This document shows positions 61,701-64,000 of a DNA stretch of 64,000 nt, one piece after another. The first letter of the stretch is position 1. Each line of letters begins with the position of its first letter. The notes beneath the pieces were generated by a model, which saw nothing but the letters and a program-made list of their open reading frames with translations, had not been told where the DNA came from and did not search any database. The DNA is from Lates calcarifer (Eukaryota > Chordata > Actinopteri > Centropomidae). Location: the NCBI RefSeq assembly GCF_001640805.2, contig NC_066852.1, positions 9,470,194-9,534,193 of the forward strand. Reading direction: 5' to 3'. Position numbers and translations under genes: made by a program.

Positions 61701-63076
61701 CTATCTCAGTTCTTTACGACACATTAAAGACGACCTACAGGCAGAGCTGCCACTCATCTCAGGATTGTTTGGTACCTAAACATTTGGTGAATATATCTGT
61801 ATCTAGTCTTTTAACTTGAAGGCCCACAGACTTCCTGCACTCTGTCTGCCTGATGGTCTAATGTGCTGACCCCAGACCAGCATTCACAGGTGGAGGTGAG
61901 GTCAGGGTTGTTTCTTAGGTGTTGATGGCAAATTGAAAATAAGTAAACAATGGACTACTACAATGGACAACTGCATTACCTTACATTAAGAGTAACACAC
62001 ACACACACGGATACACACGCACACACTGCATAACTGGAGATAATTAATATTAATAGAGAAATTTAAAAAATAAATTATTTAGCATTTTTGTGCACAGTCA
62101 GGTCAGAGATCAGAGTTTTAATGAATAAAAATGATTAAATTATTCTCTGTAAATGTATACCACTACTTATTACATTTTAATACATATAATGTTTAATTTA
62201 TTGCTTCTACAAGAAGATTTGTGAGGAGCTGATGTAAACTGTCTGAGTCCATTTAATATTAAATCTCATCAGTGTTCAGTTTTAATACTGCTGCTTGCTA
62301 TAACTGCTGTCATTTCAAGCACAAGCTGACCATGTAATGTTCACTGATGTTAAAAAAAAAAGGACCCCACCATTACACACCTCAACAGTTCTGTGAAGGC
62401 ATACTGTGTGAGAAAACGTGATAATAATAATGTAATTTGCTTTACTTAGGTGAGAACAGTTCTGTAGTAAGAGCATTTTATCTTCACAGGGATCACGTTA
62501 GAACTGGACGATTGTTTTCAAGCCTTCCAGACTTGATTTCGTTTGAGCAAACAGAATTTAAAGTTAGGCCGTTATCTGCTGCATCTGGTCTTTATCTGCA
62601 GCTGTTAGAGAGAACCTTTCAAGCAGGCAGCGCTGCAGGATCTGAGCTGATTTCCTCAGATTTCCTTCACTGCAACAGCAAATTTCTATCATCAATCAAA
62701 CTCATGTTTTCTGCCACATGGGTCTGACATTTTATCTTCTGTATGTTAGAATCTATTCTTCAGATGCATGCTCTGGTAGGGACACTAGATTTATTTAAGC
62801 ATCACATTCATATAAACGTCAAATTTTTTGACAAGAAGGAGATAAAATGTCACAGAGTGGTCTATTCAAACATATCAGAGCTGAGGGAAAACACTTGCTC
62901 TCTTGTTGTCACAAAAAGTGAAAGAAGTGGATAATGAACACGAATCTTCTCCTTGTTAACGTTGAAAACAGAACAAAGGCTTGTAGAGGGCTAGCTACTG
63001 GTTACTTACCAGTCTGGTGTTGACTACGGGGAACATTAAAGCCAGTAATGCACCATTCAGCATGTGGACCTGCAGC
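57300..63076 (-). CDS. tmem164: TMEM164 acyltransferase, C-terminal part (last 4 coding exons)
   Basis: Multi-pass membrane protein. In human it transfers C20:4 acyl chains to lyso ether phospholipids and so promotes ferroptosis. Exons: 63076-63010, 61684-61606, 59499-59399, 57506-57300, GT-AG and in phase, about 151 residues corresponding to human 147-297. It reads [13 protein letters not shown], then [16 protein letters not shown], then a hydrophobic helix ([17 protein letters not shown]), then [20 protein letters not shown] and ends RLRSKKVD. The His in IYYIQH (codon 61,649-61,651) aligns with human His181, reported as catalytic with Cys123. The Cys exon and all N-terminal exons lie beyond the right edge, so the first exon here starts mid-gene with one base of a split codon. 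Confidence 0.95.
58700..58736. repeat. (AAT)n microsatellite
   Basis: AAT trinucleotide run of about 12 units in the last tmem164 intron. Confidence 0.9.
59530..60720. mobile_element. Non-autonomous DNA-transposon-like repeat in tmem164 intron
   Basis: The left end reads TATTCCAGAAAACTGGTTTC. The right end in reverse complement reads TTTCTACAAAGCTGGTTTAG, so the two ends are imperfect inverted repeats about 1.2 kb apart. The interior (for example CCATGGCAATGGGTAGATAC) resembles a repeat that I know to be common in teleosts. No transposase frame is present. The superfamily was not determined. Confidence 0.45.
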
Positions 63077-63450
63077 CTGAAACACACACAAGGGACATGA
63101 GCCAATAATAACAACACTGGACATTAAACGTGTCATTCAAAAAAATCAAATAAACATCACACCCTCTACCACATCTGTCTGAAACTACCAGGAAACTTTC
63201 CACACATCACTGAACTACTGACATATTAGCTTGAATGGATTAGTGCTGATACATGCACAGAGGAACAGGTGGAGGACCGTGCAGATTACGTTCTATGTTG
63301 TTGAAAAAAAAATCAATCAGAGTCCTCCCTGATGCTGTTAGCAGCAGCTGTCTCTCATACTTTGGCAGGGTCATTTCCTTTTGGGAGTGTTGACTGTGAC
63401 AAGTCAGGTCACTGATGGCTCAGGCAATTACAACCCTCCACTCATGTCTA

Positions 63451-63492
<42 letters not shown>

Positions 63493-64000
63493 AGAGACTT
63501 GATATTTATATGATCCATTAAGAAATCACAGAGAATTGTTGTCATGATTCTGACAAATCACTCTCTCTAGCTATTCAGTCATAATTAGTATAATTTCGAT
63601 AGATTTCAGCCTTTGGTTAGCACACATTCTGCAGCTGCTTCCATCTTCCACTCACCATTCAGTGCACACACACAGCCTGTCTACTCCTGCAAGACAGAGG
63701 GAGTGTGATGCTCATTCAGTTAACTTCTGCACAGCCAACGTGAGGAAAAATGTTTCTTTTACCCAAGAATTATTCTAAGAGTCACCACAGATTAAAAAAA
63801 AAACCCTGGGGTTTATGTGTCAAAGTGCGGACCGACATCTATCTCCTCTGACTGCTCTTTTTGTCAAATGAGCCAAAATAACTGTTGTGACAGCTAAGGT
63901 CACTGGGAAAACAGCAAAGTTGTAGGAGTGTCAGTTCAAATAAGCCCTGCTGTCACTCTGGGCCCTTTCAGATCTTTTTAGGCAAAAGCAGTCTGCTTCA
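63077..64000 (-). other. tmem164: tmem164 intron running off the window
   Basis: No match to the preceding tmem164 exon (the one that should carry the NPC cysteine motif) is visible up to the window end, so this is intron. It contains the TG microsatellite and nothing else that I can support. Confidence 0.6.
63451..63488. repeat. (TG)n microsatellite
   Basis: TG dinucleotide run of about 18 units in the tmem164 intron that continues off the right edge. Confidence 0.9.

Noticed and set aside
57507..64000. A search for mir-652, which in human lies in a TMEM164 intron
   Set aside because: The mature sequence or its complement is not visible in the tmem164 introns present here; it may lie in introns beyond the right edge.

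Overview
The window is a piece of a ray-finned fish (teleost) nuclear genome. It is AT-rich, its genes are split by GT-AG introns, and it carries Tc1-type DNA transposons and dispersed repeats that I recognise from spiny-rayed (percomorph) fish. There are no bacterial-style operons and nothing CRISPR-like. Four protein genes can be read exon by exon; their exon phases join without a single break. Layout: (1) 0.4-7.7 kb, minus strand: adss2, adenylosuccinate synthase, 13 coding exons, 468 residues, complete. (2) 7.8-17.8 kb: mostly non-coding, with one unrecognised candidate spliced transcript on the minus strand (10.0-11.7 kb) and an element-like block near 13.1-13.4 kb. (3) 17.9-32.7 kb, minus strand: kif4, the chromosome-associated mitotic kinesin, 30 coding exons, 1251 residues, complete, plus a non-coding first exon and a promoter with a cell-cycle (CHR-like) motif. 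An eroded Tc1 transposon that itself carries another insertion sits in its fifth coding intron. (4) 32.7-38.2 kb: gene-free interval between the divergent kif4 and ammecr1 promoters, with stretches that look like conserved non-coding DNA. (5) 38.5-52.3 kb, plus strand: ammecr1, 6 coding exons, 321 residues, with a likely 5 kb 3' UTR. (6) 56.0-63.1 kb, minus strand: the 3' half of tmem164, four last coding exons (about 151 residues); its 5' exons lie beyond the right edge. The genes are not a functional operon. adss2 makes AMP precursors, kif4 works on chromosomes and the spindle midzone, ammecr1 is a conserved nuclear protein of poorly known mechanism, and tmem164 is a membrane acyltransferase for ether phospholipids. 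The tail-to-tail ammecr1/tmem164 pair matches the human Xq23 arrangement, and KIF4A is also X-linked in human, so this looks like a conserved vertebrate linkage block. I did not find a convincing new biological system. The best leads are a young inverted-repeat pair that flanks nine adss2 exons (possible circular RNA), a cryptic cysteine-containing 24-nt exon beside the kif4 iron-sulphur domain, a possible alternative ammecr1 start, and two unexplained coding-like blocks.
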